Positions 13,951 through 14,411 of a DNA stretch of 14,411 bases are shown here, one piece after another (position 1 is the first letter of the stretch; each line of letters opens with the position of its first letter). The stretch lies in assembly GCA_035532755.1 (NCBI GenBank), contig DATKQI010000085.1, forward strand, positions 1 to 14,411, in the 5' to 3' direction. The notes under the pieces are model-generated. The model made no database searches and was not told the DNA's origin. It saw only the letters and a list, made by a program, of their open reading frames with translations. The stretch comes from DATKQI01 sp035532755 (GTDB lineage: Bacteria; Pseudomonadota; Alphaproteobacteria; Acetobacterales; Acetobacteraceae). The position numbers and the translations under genes were made by a program.

Positions 13951-14411
13951 TCAGGCGGCGTTGCGCAGAACCTGGCGTTCGATCCAGCGATAGGTCGTGT
14001 CCAGCCCCTCGGCCAGCGGCCGCCCCGGCGCCCAGCCCAGCCGGGCGGCGATCAGCCGGTTGTCGGAATTGCGCCCGCGCACGCCTACGGGACCGGGGAT
14101 GTTGCGGATCGCCAGATCCTTGTCGCCGATCTGCATCACCATGCGCGCCAGCCCGTTGATGGTGACCATCTCTTCCGAGCCGATATTGACCGGCCCGGAA
14201 AAATCCGAGCGCATCAGGCGCAACGTGCCTTCCACGCATTCGTCGATGTAGAGGAACGAGCGGGTCTGCCGCCCGTCGCCCCAGATCTCGATCTCCCCGC
14301 CCCGGGGCGCGGCGGCGACCTTGCGGCAGAGCGCGGCGGGCGCCTTCTCCCGCCCGCCGGTCCAGGTGCCCTCGGGGCCGAAGATGTTGTGGTAGCGCGC
14401 CACCCGGACCG
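13951..14411 (-). CDS. GDP-mannose 3,5-epimerase-like SDR enzyme, C-terminal part
   Basis: The C-terminal 150 or so residues of an extended SDR epimerase; the frame runs off the window edge, so the Rossmann loop and YxxxK centre lie outside. The visible part closely matches my memory of plant GDP-mannose 3,5-epimerase: RYHNIFGPEGTW, GGREKAPAALCRK (the Lys, codon 14346-14344, is the likely acid/base Lys), WGDGRQTRSFLYIDECVEG, SGPVNIGSEEMV, IPGPVGVRGRNSDN and GWAPGRPLAEGL. That enzyme turns GDP-D-mannose into GDP-L-galactose (and some GDP-L-gulose). The wording GREKAPA and GVRGRNSDN is far more specific than general NDP-sugar epimerases. It leads a unit with the dehydrogenase 38 bases downstream, which fits supply of rare sugars for a surface polysaccharide. 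A related epimerase with another GDP-sugar substrate cannot be excluded. Confidence 0.87.
   Translation of the reverse strand, partial: VRVARYHNIFGPEGTWTGGREKAPAALCRKVAAAPRGGEIEIWGDGRQTRSFLYIDECVEGTLRLMRSDFSGPVNIGSEEMVTINGLARMVMQIGDKDLAIRNIPGPVGVRGRNSDNRLIAARLGWAPGRPLAEGLDTTYRWIERQVLRNAA

Noticed and set aside
11741..13993. 750-codon open frame on the + strand
   Set aside because: It lies opposite three clear - strand genes (methyltransferase, dehydrogenase and part of their neighbours), is rich in His, Arg and Gln, and shows no family motif. It is a high-GC antisense shadow.
13913..14239. N-terminal extension of the nucleotide-sugar dehydrogenase
   Set aside because: The family starts at the Rossmann strand encoded from 13912. 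The extra 109 codons overlap the epimerase gene in another frame and are Arg/Gly-rich.
1..14411. CRISPR arrays, tRNA or rRNA genes
   Set aside because: No regularly spaced repeats of CRISPR type, no tRNA-like cloverleaf and no rRNA sequence were seen by eye.

Overview
The window is high-GC DNA with densely packed, overlapping genes. The protein families and GC-rich codon use suggest an alphaproteobacterium, and the style of several proteins recalls Acetobacteraceae. That placement is an impression; no rRNA or other marker gene is present.

Layout. (1) Positions 1 to about 2850 are an accessory, mobile-DNA edge. They hold the wreck of an IS630-type transposase (+ strand), then on the - strand a FimB-type tyrosine recombinase translationally coupled to a 464-residue protein of unknown function. 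Between this pair and the next operon lies a short non-coding stretch with a perfect odd-centred palindrome over a TTGACA box and a series of short direct repeats. (2) Positions 2855-9426 (- strand) are a tight five-gene operon: acyl carrier protein, FkbH-like HAD/acyltransferase, membrane-anchored SGNH-type protein, AlgI-like MBOAT membrane acyltransferase, and a hot-dog/hot-dog/SDR fusion. (3) Positions 9427-9741 are non-coding, with a candidate promoter and a possible 8-codon leader. (4) Positions 9742-14411 (- strand) are nucleotide-sugar and methylation genes: a GDP-mannose 3,5-epimerase-like enzyme (cut by the window edge), a UDP-glucose/GDP-mannose dehydrogenase-family enzyme, a class I methyltransferase, and a large two-headed methyltransferase (FkbM plus a second SAM-type domain).

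How the genes may work together. Regions 2-4 look like part of a surface-polysaccharide locus. The epimerase and dehydrogenase would make unusual activated sugars and the methyltransferases would cap or decorate them. The five-gene operon would make a small acyl group on a dedicated carrier protein, probably a C3 glyceryl-type unit as known for FkbH, possibly alter it with the hot-dog/SDR enzyme, and pass it through the MBOAT protein to a glycan outside the inner membrane with help from the SGNH partner. No ketosynthase, glycosyltransferase, flippase or polymerase is visible, so acyl group, acceptor and polymer are inferences. The acylation operon is the best candidate for an undescribed system here.
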